From Dechloromonas sp. CZR5 (GTDB taxonomy: Bacteria; Pseudomonadota; Gammaproteobacteria; Burkholderiales; Rhodocyclaceae): a stretch of DNA of 64,000 bases. Position numbers and translations under genes: made by a program. The stretch is from the NCBI RefSeq assembly GCF_008711155.1, contig NZ_VUYQ01000006.1, positions 248,001 through 312,000 of the forward strand, written 5' to 3'. Below are positions 43,165 to 53,014 of the stretch, piece by piece (positions within the stretch are counted from its first letter, which is position 1; every line of letters begins with the position of its first letter). The notes under the pieces are model-generated. The model was not told where the DNA came from. It did not search any database and saw only the letters and a program-made list of their open reading frames with translations.

Positions 43165-43198
43165 AATAAAAAGGGGCAGTGAAATCATTCACCGCCCC
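43165..43198 (-). terminator. Rho-independent terminator after ihfB
   Basis: On the minus strand, GGGGCGGTGAA pairs with TTCACTGCCCC (one G-U) around a 4-base loop, followed by TTTTTATT. The T-run ends 8 bases before the lapA ATG, so lapA-lapB must rely on readthrough or on a promoter inside this region. Confidence 0.8.
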
Positions 43199-43227
43199 AA
43201 ATCTACCACATTGAGCCAAGCCCGGCG

Positions 43228-43512
43228 TCAGATCATCTGATCGACCCGTTCGCGCAACTCTTTTCCGGCCTTGAAATGGGGAACCCATTTGGCCGGCACA
43301 CTGACCTTCTCCCCCGACTTGGGGTTGCGTCCAACACGCGGCGGCCGGTAGTTGAGCGCAAAGCTGCCGAATCCGCGGATCTCGATGCGATCTCCGCGCA
43401 CCAGCGCTTCGGACATCGCATCGAGAATCATCTTGACCGCAAAATCAGCATCCTTCGCCACCAACTGCGGAAACCGCTCCGCCAGTCGGGCGATGAGCTC
43501 GGATTTGGTCAT
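43228..43512 (-). CDS. ihfB: Integration host factor, beta subunit
   Basis: DNA-bending subunit (94 aa) that pairs with IhfA. The HU/IHF fold is clear, with [26 protein letters not shown] containing the minor-groove-intercalating proline, and the beta-subunit C-terminus [19 protein letters not shown]. It lies 12 bases downstream of rpsA, the common rpsA-ihfB order. Confidence 0.95.
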   Translation of the reverse strand: MTKSELIARLAERFPQLVAKDADFAVKMILDAMSEALVRGDRIEIRGFGSFALNYRPPRVGRNPKSGEKVSVPAKWVPHFKAGKELRERVDQMI

Positions 43513-43524
43513 GCTAGTGCCTTA

Positions 43525-45204
43525 TCAGCCTTGTTGGTTGAGTTTGGCCTTCAGCAGGGCGCCCAGGTTGGTCGTACCGGAAGCAGCGGAGGCGGAGTCA
43601 GAAGCCAGCTTCTGCATCGCTTCGTGCTGTTCGGCATTGTCCTTGGCCTTGATGGACAGGTTGATGCCACGGGTCTTACGATCCACGTTGATGATCATGG
43701 CTTCGACTTCGTCGCCCACCTTCAGGTGTTGCGACAGGTCGTCGATACGATCACGCGAGAACTCCGAAGCACGCAGGTAACCTTCGTTCTCGCCATCCAG
43801 GGTCAGCACGGCGCCGCGGGCATCCACCGTCTTGACGGTAGCGCGCACGATGCTGTTCTTCTCGTGGGTAGCGATGAAGTTGGTGTACGGGTCACCTTCG
43901 AGCTGCTTGATGCCCAGGGAGATACGCTCCTTCTCGACGTCGATGCCGAGCACGACTGCCTCGACTTCGTCGCCCTTCTTGAAGTTGCGGATGGCTTCTT
44001 CGCCGGTCGCAGACCAGGACAGGTCGGACAGGTGAACCAGGCCATCGATACCGCCAGGCAGACCGATGAAGATGCCGAAGTCGGTGATCGACTTGATGGC
44101 ACCGCGGACCTTGTCGCCCTTCTTGTGGTTCATGGCGAAATCGTCCCACGGGTTCGGCAGGCACTGCTTCATGCCCAGGGAGATACGCCGACGCTCTTCG
44201 TCGATTTCCAGGATCATGACTTCGACTTCGTCGCCCAGGGAAACGACCTTGGACGGATGGACGTTCTTGTTGGTCCAGTCCATTTCGGAGACGTGCACCA
44301 GGCCTTCGATGCCTTGTTCGATTTCAACGAAGGAACCGTAGTCGGTCAGGTTGGTGACCTTGCCGAACAGGCGGGTACCGGCCGGGTAACGGCGGGCAAT
44401 GCCAACCCACGGATCGTCGCCCAGCTGCTTCATGCCCAGGGAGACGCGGTTCTTCTCGGCGTCGAACTTGAGGATCTTGGCGGTAACTTCGTCACCAACG
44501 TTGAGCACTTCGCTCGGGTGACGGACACGGCGCCAGGCCAGGTCGGTGATGTGCAGCAGGCCATCGATGCCGCCCAAATCGACGAACGCGCCGTAGTCGG
44601 TGATGTTCTTGACGATACCCTTGACGGTGGTGCCTTCCTTGAGGTTCTCAAGCAGCTTTTCGCGATCCTTGTCAGCGGTGGCTTCGAGCACGGCACGGCG
44701 GGACATCACGACGTTGTTGCGCTTGCGATCCAGCTTGATGACCTTGAATTCGAGGGTCTTGCCTTCGTACGGCGTGGTGTCCTTGACCGGACGCATGTCG
44801 ACCAGGGAACCCGGCAGGAACGCACGGACGCCGTTGGACATGACGGTGAGACCACCCTTGACCTTGCCGGTGATGGTACCGGTGACCAGGGTGTTGTTGT
44901 TCAGGGCTTCTTCCAGGAAGTTCCAGGCGGCGATGCGCTTGGCGCGATCGCGCGACAGGCGCGTGGCGCCGTAGCCGTCTTCCAGCATTTCGATGGCAAC
45001 TTGAACGAAGTCGCCTTCCTTGACTTCGATCTCGCCCTGATCATTCAGGAATTCTTCGAGCGGAACATAGGATTCTGATTTCAGGCCGGCATTGACCACG
45101 ACGAAATTGTGATCGATGGCCACCACTTCGGCAGTGATGACTTCGCCTTGACGCATTTCCTGGCGAGCCAGGGATTCTTCAAAAAGTTGAGCAAAAGATT
45201 CCAT
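43525..45204 (-). CDS. rpsA: 30S ribosomal protein S1
   Basis: mRNA-binding ribosomal protein (559 aa) that helps initiate translation on structured or SD-poor mRNAs. Six S1 domains in tandem are visible, each with a KVxxxxxFGxFV-like segment (for example [35 protein letters not shown]). The N-terminal [10 protein letters not shown] binds S2. The ATG at 45204 has no recognisable Shine-Dalgarno in its 30-base leader, as in other rpsA genes that are autoregulated. Confidence 0.97.
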   Translation of the reverse strand: MESFAQLFEESLARQEMRQGEVITAEVVAIDHNFVVVNAGLKSESYVPLEEFLNDQGEIEVKEGDFVQVAIEMLEDGYGATRLSRDRAKRIAAWNFLEEALNNNTLVTGTITGKVKGGLTVMSNGVRAFLPGSLVDMRPVKDTTPYEGKTLEFKVIKLDRKRNNVVMSRRAVLEATADKDREKLLENLKEGTTVKGIVKNITDYGAFVDLGGIDGLLHITDLAWRRVRHPSEVLNVGDEVTAKILKFDAEKNRVSLGMKQLGDDPWVGIARRYPAGTRLFGKVTNLTDYGSFVEIEQGIEGLVHVSEMDWTNKNVHPSKVVSLGDEVEVMILEIDEERRRISLGMKQCLPNPWDDFAMNHKKGDKVRGAIKSITDFGIFIGLPGGIDGLVHLSDLSWSATGEEAIRNFKKGDEVEAVVLGIDVEKERISLGIKQLEGDPYTNFIATHEKNSIVRATVKTVDARGAVLTLDGENEGYLRASEFSRDRIDDLSQHLKVGDEVEAMIINVDRKTRGINLSIKAKDNAEQHEAMQKLASDSASAASGTTNLGALLKAKLNQQG

Positions 45205-45268
45205 TACGGACAGACTTTCATGCCACGAATCGAGCCAGGGTCGGTACGAAAAGCAGCGGGTTGAGGTT

Positions 45269-45297
45269 AAAAAAATGCGCCGGCCATTGCAGCCGGC
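45269..45297 (-). terminator. Rho-independent terminator of aroA-cmk
   Basis: GCCGGC inverted repeat (45279-45284 with 45292-45297, 7-base loop) followed on the minus strand, after GCA, by seven T (45269-45275). It lies 8 bases past the aroA-cmk stop and leaves about 60 bases for a separate rpsA promoter. Confidence 0.75.
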
Positions 45298-45304
45298 AAC
45301 ACCG

Positions 45305-47236
45305 TTACAGCGACACTTCCCTGCTCCATGCCAGCACCTGGTTCACCGCCTGTTCGATGGTGAGATGCGTGGTATCGAGCAGCCTTGCATCAGCCTCCTG
45401 CCTGAGCGGCGCCACGCTGCGCTGCGAATCGCGCGCATCACGTTGCTGCAGGTCAGCCAGAAGGTCCGGGAGATTAGCAGAGAATCCTTTTTCGATCAAC
45501 TGCTTATAGCGGCGTTCGGCACGCGCCTCCGCACTCGCCGTCAGGAACACCTTGAGCTGGGCTTTCGGGAAGATCACCGAACCCATGTCGCGTCCGTCAC
45601 CCACCAGGCCCGGTAGCGTATTGAAGGCCCGCTGGCGGAATAACAGCGCCTCGCGAACAGCCGGCAGGGCGGCCACTTTCGAGGCGCCGGCCGACATTTC
45701 CTCGGTACGGATGGCATCGCCGACCAAGCTGCCGTTGAGACGGATGTCGCTACCGGAAAATTCAACATCGAGAACTGCAGCCAAGTTGGCAACACCGGCT
45801 TCATCGGCCCAATCGACACCAGCCTGCTTGGCAGCCAAGGCCGTCAGGCGATAGAGCGCCCCGGAATCGAGGTAGGCGAACCCCAAGGCCTCGGCAACCC
45901 GCGCCGCCACCGTCCCCTTTCCTGAAGCCGATGGGCCGTCGATGGCTATGACCGGAGCCGCCCGGGTAACCGCTGCGAAACGTTCGAAATAGTCCGGAAA
46001 GGTCTTGGCGACGCATTTCGGATCATTGATGCGCAGCGGCGTGCCGAAGGCTGCCAGCGAGAAGCACATCGCCATGCGATGATCGTCGTAGGTATCGATG
46101 GCGGCCGGATGCAGGACTGCCGGCGTCACGCAGAGGTAGTCCGCCCCCTCTTCCACTTCGGCGCCCAGCTTGCACAATTCAGTCGCCATCGCTGCGATGC
46201 GGTCAGTTTCCTTGACTCGCCAGCTGGCGATATTGCGCAGGGTGGTCTTGCCCTTGGCGAACAAGGCAGCCGTGGCCAGCGTCATCGCGGCATCGGGAAT
46301 ATGGTTGCAATCGAGATCGACGGCAACCAGCCCCCCTTCCGGTGCACGTGCCTCCATCCAGTTTGGACCCATCTCGATGCGTGCGCCCATTTTTGCCAAC
46401 GCCTCGGCAAACCTCACATCACCCTGGATCGAATCCTGGCCGACGCCTTCGACACGCACCGGGCCACCGCCAATGGCGCCCAGTGCGAGAAAATAGGAAG
46501 CAGAGGAGGCATCGCCCTCGACGTAGATCGTTCCCGGCGAGACATATCGGCTGCCGGCCTTGATGGTAAAGCGCTGCCAGCCATCGCGCTCGACGACTAC
46601 ACCGAAGCGTGCCATGGTCGCCAGCGTGATCTCGATGTAGGGCTTGGAAATAAGCTCGCCGACCACTTCGACAACAACCTCCTGCCCGGTCAACGGCAAC
46701 GCCATCAGCAAACCCGTCAGGAATTGACTGGAAACATCGCCACGCACCTTGACCACGCCACCCGGCTGAATGTTGGCCGGTTTCAGATGTAACGGCGGAT
46801 AGCCCTCGTTCGCCAGATAGGTGATGTCGGCACCCAATTGGCGTAGACCATCGACCAGATCGCCAATCGGCCGCTCATGCATGCGGGCGACGCCCTTGAG
46901 AACATAGTCGCCACCGGCCAGCGCCAACGCAGCGGTTAGCGGACGAAAGGCTGTGCCGGCATTGCCGAGGAAGAGTTCCGCCTGCTTGACCGGAAAGCGC
47001 CCGCCGCTTCCGGTGATACGCCAGTTTTCGCCTCCTAGATGGACAACGCCCAGGCCCAGTGCTTTGAGCGCATCGAGCATGCGCTCGGTATCGTCGGAAG
47101 CCAACAGGTCGCGAACCTCGGTTTCACCTTCAGAGAGGGCTGCCAGCAACAGGACACGGTTGGAGATACTCTTTGAACCGGGCAGTCGAACACTACCGCT
47201 GGCTGAACACAATTGGGGAAGATCGAGAAATTCCAT
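45305..47236 (-). CDS. aroA-cmk: Fused 3-phosphoshikimate 1-carboxyvinyltransferase / cytidylate kinase
   Basis: One 643-aa reading frame joins two enzymes. Residues 1-424 are EPSP synthase (AroA): [34 protein letters not shown], the [19 protein letters not shown] end segment. Residues about 430-643 are cytidylate kinase (Cmk): the P-loop [20 protein letters not shown] and [10 protein letters not shown]. The linker is only about five residues. In most proteobacteria these are two adjacent genes. Catalytic residues of both halves look intact. It is followed by a terminator, then rpsA; upstream lies the polysaccharide locus rather than the usual pheA/hisC/tyrA genes. Confidence 0.95.
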   Translation of the reverse strand: MEFLDLPQLCSASGSVRLPGSKSISNRVLLLAALSEGETEVRDLLASDDTERMLDALKALGLGVVHLGGENWRITGSGGRFPVKQAELFLGNAGTAFRPLTAALALAGGDYVLKGVARMHERPIGDLVDGLRQLGADITYLANEGYPPLHLKPANIQPGGVVKVRGDVSSQFLTGLLMALPLTGQEVVVEVVGELISKPYIEITLATMARFGVVVERDGWQRFTIKAGSRYVSPGTIYVEGDASSASYFLALGAIGGGPVRVEGVGQDSIQGDVRFAEALAKMGARIEMGPNWMEARAPEGGLVAVDLDCNHIPDAAMTLATAALFAKGKTTLRNIASWRVKETDRIAAMATELCKLGAEVEEGADYLCVTPAVLHPAAIDTYDDHRMAMCFSLAAFGTPLRINDPKCVAKTFPDYFERFAAVTRAAPVIAIDGPSASGKGTVAARVAEALGFAYLDSGALYRLTALAAKQAGVDWADEAGVANLAAVLDVEFSGSDIRLNGSLVGDAIRTEEMSAGASKVAALPAVREALLFRQRAFNTLPGLVGDGRDMGSVIFPKAQLKVFLTASAEARAERRYKQLIEKGFSANLPDLLADLQQRDARDSQRSVAPLRQEADARLLDTTHLTIEQAVNQVLAWSREVSL

Positions 47237-47304
47237 GTCCGGATGACCGCTGAAAAACAGTGGAGTTTACCCCGGTCCGGCCAAGTCAGAAACCTGTCGA
47301 TTCC

Positions 47305-49158
47305 TCAGCAACCCAAATCGGCAACGTATTCAGGCACATATTTTTTCAATCCTGCCTTCACATCGGCGGAGGGGCGAATCGACGAGTGAAGCCAACCCAA
47401 CAATTCCTCATATTCGGCAATCGATAATTCATCCGAAAGGCGCGCTATCCGCAGCTTGGGATGGGGCGTCAGCAATGTCGCCTCATCGTCGGCCAGCAAT
47501 TCTTCATATAGTTTCTCGCCTGGCCGCAGACCGGTGAATTCGATTTTCACCTCGTCTTCGGAAAACCCTGAAAGGCGAATCATGTCGCGTGCCAGATCGA
47601 CAATTTTCACCGGATCACCCATTTCCAGAACGAATATCTCGCCCCCCTGCCCCATCAGCCCAGCCTGCAAAACCAACTGCGCCGCTTCGGGAATGGTCAT
47701 GAAATAGCGCACGATATCGGGATGCGTTACGGTCACCGGGCCACCTTGGGCGATCTGCTCCCGGAATTTTGGTATGACGCTACCATTGCTACCCAGCACA
47801 TTGCCAAAACGGACAATCACAAAACGCGTTGCACCGCAATTGTTGACTGCAAGACAAAGTCTTTCAGCCAATCGCTTGGTCGCCCCCATGACATTGGTTG
47901 GATTGACGGCCTTGTCCGTGGAAATCAACACGAACTTCCTGACCTGTGCTTCCTGGGCGGCCCGCGCTACGGTCAGCGTACCAAGGGCATTGGTCCGCAC
48001 GGCCTGCCAGGCATTGACGCTTTCCATCAAGGGTACGTGTTTGTAAGCAGCCGCATGGAAAACGACAACGGGCTGCTCGCCAGCAAAAATCTCGGCGATC
48101 CGCTCCTTATCACGAACATCGGCAGCCCATGACCGACAATCCATCGATGGATGACTGGTACTCAACTCCTCACCAATGCTGTAAAGCGCGAATTCGGAGG
48201 AATCGACCAACACCAGTCGTGATGGCTTGAAACGGGCAATTTGTCGACAAAGCTCCGAACCGATGGACCCTCCCGCCCCAGTCACCAGCACGACATTGCC
48301 TCCGAGCAAATCGTGTACGCCGTTGTCGTCCAGCGAGACCGCTTCGCGTCCGAGCAAATCCTCCAACTCGACCTTACGGATACTGGATACGGATAGCCGC
48401 CCTGACAACAGATCATCGTATGAGGGCACGGTCAAAACCGTAAGTCCGGCCGCCGAAGCCAGTTCAGTAGCTCGCCTACGCTGGGCTGGACGGGCAGTCG
48501 GCATGGCGATGATGGCATGCTTGGCACCCAGATTTTCCGCAACCGACCCGATGTTCCCAATCGGCGACAGGATGGGCAGCCCTCTCAGACGACGCCCGGC
48601 TCTTCCCGGATTGTCATCAATGATGGCAACCGCATACCACTGACCGCTGCGATGAATTTCCCGCAGCAAGGAATCGGCCGCCTCACCCGCCCCGATGATG
48701 AGGACAGGCTGCCCACGGAGCTTGGCAGGTCCATAAAGGCGATGCTCTTTCCAACTACGATAGGCAAAACGTGTTCCGCCCATAATGACCGCGAGGAGAA
48801 GCGGGTGCAGGACCAGCACCGAGCGTGGAATCAGAGGCACCTTGAAAATGGCAACCACTGTCGTGGTCAGCAATGCACCAACGAAGACCGCACTGAGCAA
48901 ATGCTGCAGGTCGGCGATGCTGGCAAAGCGCCAAAGCCCTTGGTACAGACCGAAAAAAAAGAACAATGCTGCAAATAGCGGCAAAACCCAGAGCAAAGCA
49001 CCAACAGCAACCCCCTGAAACTCGGCCGGCGTATCGAAATTAAAGCGCAGCCAGAATGCCAGTAACCAAGCCCCCCCGGCAGCGCACACATCGAATGTAA
49101 AAGCGGCCAGCGTCCGGGGGTTAAGGCTGAAGAGCATCGATTTTGTAGTCTTTTTCAT
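47305..49158 (-). CDS. Membrane nucleoside-diphosphate-sugar 4,6-dehydratase (WbpM/PglF/CapD family)
   Basis: A 617-aa protein with four N-terminal membrane helices (to about 125), a first Rossmann-like domain (VLIIGAGEAADSLL) and a C-terminal SDR dehydratase (VTGAGGSIGSELCRQIA near 293, and ISTDKAVNPTNVMGATKR). Family members convert UDP-GlcNAc to the 4-keto-6-deoxy sugar used for QuiNAc, FucNAc or bacillosamine. It is directly upstream of aroA-cmk and next to the initiating transferase, as in many O-antigen loci. No dedicated aminotransferase is nearby. Confidence 0.93.
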   Translation of the reverse strand: MKKTTKSMLFSLNPRTLAAFTFDVCAAGGAWLLAFWLRFNFDTPAEFQGVAVGALLWVLPLFAALFFFFGLYQGLWRFASIADLQHLLSAVFVGALLTTTVVAIFKVPLIPRSVLVLHPLLLAVIMGGTRFAYRSWKEHRLYGPAKLRGQPVLIIGAGEAADSLLREIHRSGQWYAVAIIDDNPGRAGRRLRGLPILSPIGNIGSVAENLGAKHAIIAMPTARPAQRRRATELASAAGLTVLTVPSYDDLLSGRLSVSSIRKVELEDLLGREAVSLDDNGVHDLLGGNVVLVTGAGGSIGSELCRQIARFKPSRLVLVDSSEFALYSIGEELSTSHPSMDCRSWAADVRDKERIAEIFAGEQPVVVFHAAAYKHVPLMESVNAWQAVRTNALGTLTVARAAQEAQVRKFVLISTDKAVNPTNVMGATKRLAERLCLAVNNCGATRFVIVRFGNVLGSNGSVIPKFREQIAQGGPVTVTHPDIVRYFMTIPEAAQLVLQAGLMGQGGEIFVLEMGDPVKIVDLARDMIRLSGFSEDEVKIEFTGLRPGEKLYEELLADDEATLLTPHPKLRIARLSDELSIAEYEELLGWLHSSIRPSADVKAGLKKYVPEYVADLGC

Positions 49159-49164
49159 ACTGCT

Positions 49165-49725
49165 TTAATGCGAAACGCCATCACTTTTCACAACCTTCAG
49201 GGCCGTCAGCCAAATGATCCTGAGATCGAACCAGAAGCTCTGTTGCCGAAGATACTCGGCATCAAGCGCCACCTTTTGCGGAATGGGCAATTCGTCCCGG
49301 CCGTTGATTTGCGCCCATCCGGTCAGGCCCGGCTGCAATTCGTCCACGCCTGCCTTGGTGCGCAAGGCAATGAGGTCGTCTTGATTGAACAAAGCGGGAC
49401 GAGGACCGACGAAACTCATGTCGCCGACCAATATACTCCAAACCTGCGGCAACTCATCCAGGCTTGAACGGCGCAGGAACGAGCCTATCGGGGTCAGATG
49501 GGCAGCCGGGTTACTCAGCAGATGGGTAGCGACCGCCGGCGTACCCACGCGCATGCTGCGGAATTTCGGCATACGAAAAATCCGGTTACGCCGCCCGACA
49601 CGATCCGACCAATACAGTACCGGTCCCGGCGAGGTCACCTTGACCAACACGGCCACCACCAGCAACGGGATGGTGAAGATGCAAACAACTGCCAGCGCCA
49701 GAAAAAAATCGAAAAGCCGCTTCAT
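49165..49725 (-). CDS. Undecaprenyl-phosphate sugar-1-phosphate transferase (short PglC-like)
   Basis: Initiating enzyme (186 aa) that puts the first sugar phosphate on the lipid carrier at the inner membrane. Re-entrant membrane helix at about 8-32; catalytic and conserved KFRSM (about 54-58), SLDELPQVW and DMSFVGPRPAL; GLTGWAQINGRDELP follows. The size is that of the minimal monotopic PGT core, without the WbaP N-terminal domain. It lies between a glycosyltransferase (4-base overlap) and the dehydratase, which presumably makes its substrate. Confidence 0.93.
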   Translation of the reverse strand: MKRLFDFFLALAVVCIFTIPLLVVAVLVKVTSPGPVLYWSDRVGRRNRIFRMPKFRSMRVGTPAVATHLLSNPAAHLTPIGSFLRRSSLDELPQVWSILVGDMSFVGPRPALFNQDDLIALRTKAGVDELQPGLTGWAQINGRDELPIPQKVALDAEYLRQQSFWFDLRIIWLTALKVVKSDGVSH

Positions 49726-50885
49726 ACCGAACTATTTTCTTTTGTGAGGAATTGCTCGATGCGCCGGATCTGCAAGGCGACCACCTGCGCTTCGTCATAA
49801 AATGCCAAGGCTCTTTCCCTACCCTTGGCCCCCATCGAGGCCACCTTGGCACGATCACCGGCCAATGTCAGAAAGGCTTCGGCCAGCGCTTTTGGCGACC
49901 GGGTCGGCACCAGCAAACCTGTTTCACCAGGCACGACCTCCTCCCGGGAACCACGGATATCCGTGGCAATCACCGCCTTGCCCATCATCATGGCCTCGAT
50001 GATGGTACGAGGCATACCTTCCCTCCATGACGGAAGGCAGAACACATCCATGGCAGCGAGCAGTTCCGGAATGTCCTTGCGCGCGCCGGTCACCACCAGG
50101 CGCTTGCCGAGAGCAGCTCCCGCACGCTCCAGTTCTGCCTCCACATCACCGGCGTGATCGCTCGCCAGACGCTCACCCACCATCAGAATCACCATCTCGG
50201 AATGATTCCCGGCGGCCTCAATGGCGGCCTCGAGAAACTCCATGATTCCCTTTTCGACTACCTGACGGGCGATGATACCGATCACGAAGGCATCGCTGGC
50301 AATGCCCAGAGCCTTGCGCAATACTGCACCATCGCCGATCACCGCAGGATTGAAGCGTCGGGCATCGACGCCGTTACCGATGGCGAGCGTACACGCAGCC
50401 GGCGAAATACCTTCCTGCACCGCTGTCTCGGCATCTTCGGCGCTCTGTGTGAAAAGCAGATTGGTAAAAAGGCCGGCAAGCCGCTCCAGCCAGACGAACA
50501 GGCGACGCTTCCAGGCTGGCATTTCGTCATGAAAGTAAAAGCCGTGCGCCGTGTAGATGACAACCGGCACGCGCGCAATAAACGCCGCCACCCTGGCCAC
50601 CAGAGCGGCAACCGGCGTGTGCACGTGGAGGATGTCGAAACGCTCGCGTCGAAAGTATGCCGCCAGCCGGACGACAGAAACCGCATGCTTGAAGACATTG
50701 AGGCTACGTGAAATCGGGATGGTATCGATGGCATAGCCCCGTTCACGCATCCCGGGAATCTCCGGACCATCCGAGCACACGGAGGTGACTCTCCAGCCGT
50801 GATCCTGCATCCCGTCGATCAGCGGCAGCAAAAAATGCTTGAGCGTGAAATCGACTGCGCAAAGTTGGCAAACCCTCAAGCCCAT
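49722..50885 (-). CDS. Glycosyltransferase, GT4 family
   Basis: GT-B-fold transferase (387 aa from the ATG at 50885). N-terminal domain contains HVHTPVAALVARVAAFIA and TAHGFYFHDEM; C-terminal domain has the nucleotide-binding GxxxRQVVEKGIMEFLEA and the acid motif PSWREGMPRTIIEAM (E-x7-E), which fixes GT4. It overlaps the asnB end by 10 bases. Donor and acceptor unknown; the adjacency to the PGT suggests the second sugar of the repeat unit. Confidence 0.9.
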   Translation of the reverse strand: MGLRVCQLCAVDFTLKHFLLPLIDGMQDHGWRVTSVCSDGPEIPGMRERGYAIDTIPISRSLNVFKHAVSVVRLAAYFRRERFDILHVHTPVAALVARVAAFIARVPVVIYTAHGFYFHDEMPAWKRRLFVWLERLAGLFTNLLFTQSAEDAETAVQEGISPAACTLAIGNGVDARRFNPAVIGDGAVLRKALGIASDAFVIGIIARQVVEKGIMEFLEAAIEAAGNHSEMVILMVGERLASDHAGDVEAELERAGAALGKRLVVTGARKDIPELLAAMDVFCLPSWREGMPRTIIEAMMMGKAVIATDIRGSREEVVPGETGLLVPTRSPKALAEAFLTLAGDRAKVASMGAKGRERALAFYDEAQVVALQIRRIEQFLTKENSSV

Positions 50886-52825
50886 CGTCTTCTCCAGGCT
50901 TGGTACATCAACACATTCCAGAGGGCGTATTGCACATTTCGTCCCGATAGATGCCTTTGCCACATTGCCCTGATCGGCACGGGATCCAGGAGGCCATCCG
51001 AGCCGAGCTGATCCGGTGACAACAGGTCTTCCGCCCAATCGCGCAGCGGCCCACGCAACCAATGCTCAATGGGAACACCGAAGCCCTGCTTCGGACGATC
51101 GACCATTGCCTGCGGCACGTAGCGGTACAGCAACTGTCTGAGCAACCATTTACCCTGTCCGTTACGGACCTTCTGCTCGAAAGGCAGACCCCAGGCAAAG
51201 GAAATCACCCTTTCATCCAGGAAGGGCACGCGGGTTTCCAGGCTTGCCGCCATCGCAGCCCGATCCACCTTGACCAGAATGTCGTCTGGCAAGTAAGTCA
51301 GCGTGTCGACAGCCATCATCCGCTCTGCATAACACGGCATGCCGGGCCACGTGGCCGGATCGGCCACCAGCGTTTTCGGCTCGCCAGGAGTTCGCAGTGG
51401 TAGTACACCGCGCCACTGGCTGACCAACTCACGATAAAGCGCTTCTTCGGAATCCGCTCCCATCACCTCGGCCAGTTTGTGCAGCTTGTCCCCGGGATTG
51501 CTGACCCGCAGTCGGCCGGGCATCGCCCACGACAATGCACCCAAAGCGTTGTTCCAGGCCCCGGCCGAAATCGAGGAGAAAAGTCCAGCCGCCCGGCGCC
51601 GAAGCCCGAGGGGTAGCTTGCCAAAGCGCTGCCACAGGGAAGTCGCCCAAAAATAGCGGTTGTAACCGCCGAATAGCTCGTCACCCGCATCACCAGAAAG
51701 ACAAACCGTAACGTGCTGACGGGTCAGCGCGCAGACGAGAGCGGTCGGAATCTGTGAGGAATCTGCAAATGGCTCGTCATACATATCCGGCAAACGAGGA
51801 ATGATGGCTCGAGCCTGATCCGGCGACACGTAGAGTTCGGTGTGCTCCGTGCCTAAATGGGCGGCCACAACCTTGGCATGCGCCGCCTCGTCGTATGCCC
51901 CTTCGGCAAAACCGATCGTAAAGGTACGAACCGGCTTGGCACTTCTCGACTGCATCAGGGCAACTACCATAGACGAGTCGAGCCCGCCGGAAAGCAAGGC
52001 CCCCAAGGGAACATCCGCCTCCATCTGCTCACCGATGGCTGAGCCGAGCACCTCATCCAGCGCATCCAGTGCCTTGGCATCGGACATCGGCGAACGAGCG
52101 GCGGCACGCTGCCGTGCAGTTTCGGCAAAAGACCACCAAGCCTCCGGTTCGCCAAATTCGCCCCGAGCGTTCACTCGCAGCAAGGTACCCGGTGGCAACT
52201 TGAAGATATTCCGGTAAATGGACAACGGCGTCGGCACGTAGCCATAACGCAGCATCAAGGCCAACGCGCCAGGGTCAGTTTGAAAATCCCCCCCGGGAAT
52301 CGCCCTCAACGACTTCAACTCCGAAGAAAAGGCAAAAGCATTGCCAACCCGGCCGTAGTACAAGGGCTTTTCGCCTATGCGGTCACGGACAAGCGAAAGC
52401 ATCCGCTCCCGGCTATCCCATACGGCGATGGCGAACATGCCGCGCGCCCGCTTCAAGGTCGCTTCCAACCCCCAGGCAACGATGCCAGCCAGCAAAACCT
52501 CGGTATCCGAATAGCCACGCCACGCCGGGGCCTTGCCAGACTGTTCCAGCTCAGTACGGATACTCACCCAATTGTAGATTTCGCCATTGAAAACGACGAC
52601 ATAGCGACCACAGGCCGAAGACATCGGCTGATGACCAGCCGGTGACAGATCGAGAATCGACAGGCGGCGATGGGCAAGCACGACGCCCACATCCGCTCCG
52701 ACCCATACGTCGCCATCATCCGGCCCGCGATGGATGATGGCATCAGCCATTTGCTCGCCCGTACGACGCAAACGGTCGCCATCGGCAAATTCAGTGTGAA
52801 GTTTGAGCCCCGCTATCCCGCACAC
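50876..52825 (-). CDS. Asparagine-synthetase-like amidotransferase in a polysaccharide locus
   Basis: A 649-aa AsnB-family protein. The N-terminal class II glutaminase begins with catalytic Cys immediately after the start codon (GTG at 52825, CGIAG), which is why I prefer this start to the GTG nine bases upstream. HRGPDDGDVW, NGEIYNW and the ATP-binding LLSGGLDSSMVV are intact. In polysaccharide clusters such proteins (for example WbpS) are proposed to amidate uronic acids, and others belong to exosortase clusters; a plain asparagine synthetase remains possible. udg could supply the uronate. Confidence 0.88.
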   Translation of the reverse strand: MCGIAGLKLHTEFADGDRLRRTGEQMADAIIHRGPDDGDVWVGADVGVVLAHRRLSILDLSPAGHQPMSSACGRYVVVFNGEIYNWVSIRTELEQSGKAPAWRGYSDTEVLLAGIVAWGLEATLKRARGMFAIAVWDSRERMLSLVRDRIGEKPLYYGRVGNAFAFSSELKSLRAIPGGDFQTDPGALALMLRYGYVPTPLSIYRNIFKLPPGTLLRVNARGEFGEPEAWWSFAETARQRAAARSPMSDAKALDALDEVLGSAIGEQMEADVPLGALLSGGLDSSMVVALMQSRSAKPVRTFTIGFAEGAYDEAAHAKVVAAHLGTEHTELYVSPDQARAIIPRLPDMYDEPFADSSQIPTALVCALTRQHVTVCLSGDAGDELFGGYNRYFWATSLWQRFGKLPLGLRRRAAGLFSSISAGAWNNALGALSWAMPGRLRVSNPGDKLHKLAEVMGADSEEALYRELVSQWRGVLPLRTPGEPKTLVADPATWPGMPCYAERMMAVDTLTYLPDDILVKVDRAAMAASLETRVPFLDERVISFAWGLPFEQKVRNGQGKWLLRQLLYRYVPQAMVDRPKQGFGVPIEHWLRGPLRDWAEDLLSPDQLGSDGLLDPVPIRAMWQRHLSGRNVQYALWNVLMYQAWRRRWA

Positions 52826-53014
52826 CCTGATCACCCATCCTTAAATTCTTGTTATTGCGAAAATCCGCGAGCTTCGAGGCCCGATGTCCAGAAATAACTC
52901 TGCTCACCAGCCGTATACCCTACAACGGGCTGGCACGCCGGGGACGGAGTCTATTGGCAAACGCCAACAATTGCCACCAGTCACCGTGCATGCAATACAT
53001 CGAAACTCAGCACA

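Noticed and set aside
43276-45078. Plus-strand frame of 600 codons opposite rpsA and ihfB
   Set aside because: Long only because the repeated, GC-biased S1 codons leave the antisense frame open.
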